A stretch of 64,000 bases of DNA, taken from Polaribacter sp. NJDZ03. Lineage in GTDB: Bacteria; Bacteroidota; Bacteroidia; Flavobacteriales; Flavobacteriaceae. The stretch is from positions 1,529,001-1,593,000 of the forward strand of contig NZ_CP079195.1 of NCBI RefSeq assembly GCF_019263805.1. The letters are read 5' to 3'. The notes beneath the pieces were generated by a model. It worked only from the letters and a program-made list of their open reading frames with translations. It did not search any database and had not been told where the DNA came from. The translations under genes were made by a program, and so were the position numbers. Shown one piece after another: positions 63,663 through 64,000 of the stretch; within the stretch, counting starts at the first letter, position 1; every line of letters begins with the position of its first letter.

Positions 63663-64000
63663 TTAAATTCCTTTTATATACGTTCTTATTTCTTTTAAAG
63701 CTGCACTCATTCTTTTTTCTACTGTTTTTACAGAAATATCTAATTCTAAGGCAATTTCTTTGTACTTTTTTTTATCAATTCTGTTCATCAAAAAAACTAC
63801 TCTTTGTTTTTCTGATAAATTACCAATAACCGTTTGTAGTTTTTTTAAAAACTCTTGTTCTTCTAACACATATTCTGGTGTTTCTGAAGTAACAGCATTT
63901 GGTATTATTTTTTGATGTTCTAAAACCACTTTTTGATGTCTATAATCACTTATAAATAAATTATTAGCTACCATAAATAGATAGGCTTTTGCTTTCTCGA
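63663..64000 (-). CDS. ECF sigma factor (FecI-like), 5' end outside window
   Basis: Partial: the frame is open to the window edge and the upstream residues KAKAYLFMVANNLFISDYRH match region 2.4 of ECF sigma factors, so the ATG at 63974 is internal. Region 4 follows with LSEKQRVVFLMNRIDKKKYKEIALELDISVKTVEKRM (helix-turn-helix). It should drive the receptor cluster downstream of it, once FecR is relieved. Last gene of the window. Confidence 0.9.
   Translation of the reverse strand, partial: EKAKAYLFMVANNLFISDYRHQKVVLEHQKIIPNAVTSETPEYVLEEQEFLKKLQTVIGNLSEKQRVVFLMNRIDKKKYKEIALELDISVKTVEKRMSAALKEIRTYIKGI

Noticed and set aside
1..64000. tRNA, rRNA, prophage or transposase genes
   Set aside because: No cloverleaf-like, 16S/23S-like or transposase-like sequence was found by reading the gaps.

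Overview
The window is AT-rich, densely packed chromosomal DNA of a marine member of the Flavobacteriaceae, most like Polaribacter or Tenacibaculum. This is a judgement from gene content and style, not from a database hit. Supporting signs are FecI/FecR/TonB surface signalling, a two-domain GH3/beta-lactamase protein, BirA, RluD, FtsH and PyrE proteins of flavobacterial type, A-rich leaders with hardly any Shine-Dalgarno sequence, and promoter boxes of the Bacteroidetes form TAnnTTTG. There are no rRNA or tRNA genes, no CRISPR array, no prophage and no transposase.

Layout. 1-5081 (minus): a partial cell-wall glycosidase/serine hydrolase fusion, a conserved unknown, a DEDD exonuclease and a PPK2 polyphosphate kinase. 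5267-9135 (plus): an FAD oxidoreductase, then an overlapping operon of a RimB-like retropepsin, RimK and an AstE/AspA-type hydrolase. 9285-12928: an M28 peptidase and three small exported orphans, two of them separated by attC-like intergenic elements. 13028-17383 (minus): a sugar module of a sucrose-phosphate-phosphatase/glycosidase fusion, a sucrose-phosphate-synthase-like GT4 and a fructokinase, which together could make and recycle a fructose-containing disaccharide. 17649-19139: a YdeI-like gene followed by about 900 bp of tandemly expanded repeats. 19140-22204 (minus): a BchI-like AAA+ and a VWA protein, with a decayed four-helix-bundle gene between them. 22326-28520: an epimerase, then a compact minus-strand operon rsfS-ftsH-LUD-cdsA-psd-ACBP-yceI. 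28608-33105: birA, an SRPBCC protein, divergent pyrE/Nudix genes whose starts are 7 bp apart, and a SulP transporter with a repeat-containing insert.

33167-36690 (minus): a two-gene operon of a MutT-like Nudix hydrolase translationally coupled to a PLD-nuclease/SF2-helicase/DUF3427 protein. This is the best candidate for a defence or repair system. 36750-44894: a GT-C-like membrane protein, a repeat-filled gap, a lactonase, an M14 peptidase, coaD, a four-helix-bundle gene flanked by inverted repeats, ddl and a PASTA protein. 44894-45019 is exactly 18 copies of a 7-bp repeat. 45088-53928: rluD, yaaA, sdaA, DUF2853, dnaK with a sigma-54-like promoter, an NDH-2-like oxidoreductase and small proteins. 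54133-64000: a diheme peroxidase, a PhoX-like lipoprotein, two TonB-dependent receptors and a FecR/ECF sigma pair that runs off the right edge. These probably form one surface-signalling and uptake locus.

The gene functions are mostly standard. The unusual content is in the intergenic DNA (structured elements, tandem expansions, microsatellite-like repeat, inverted-repeat-bounded gene), in the Nudix/helicase operon and in the closed disaccharide loop.
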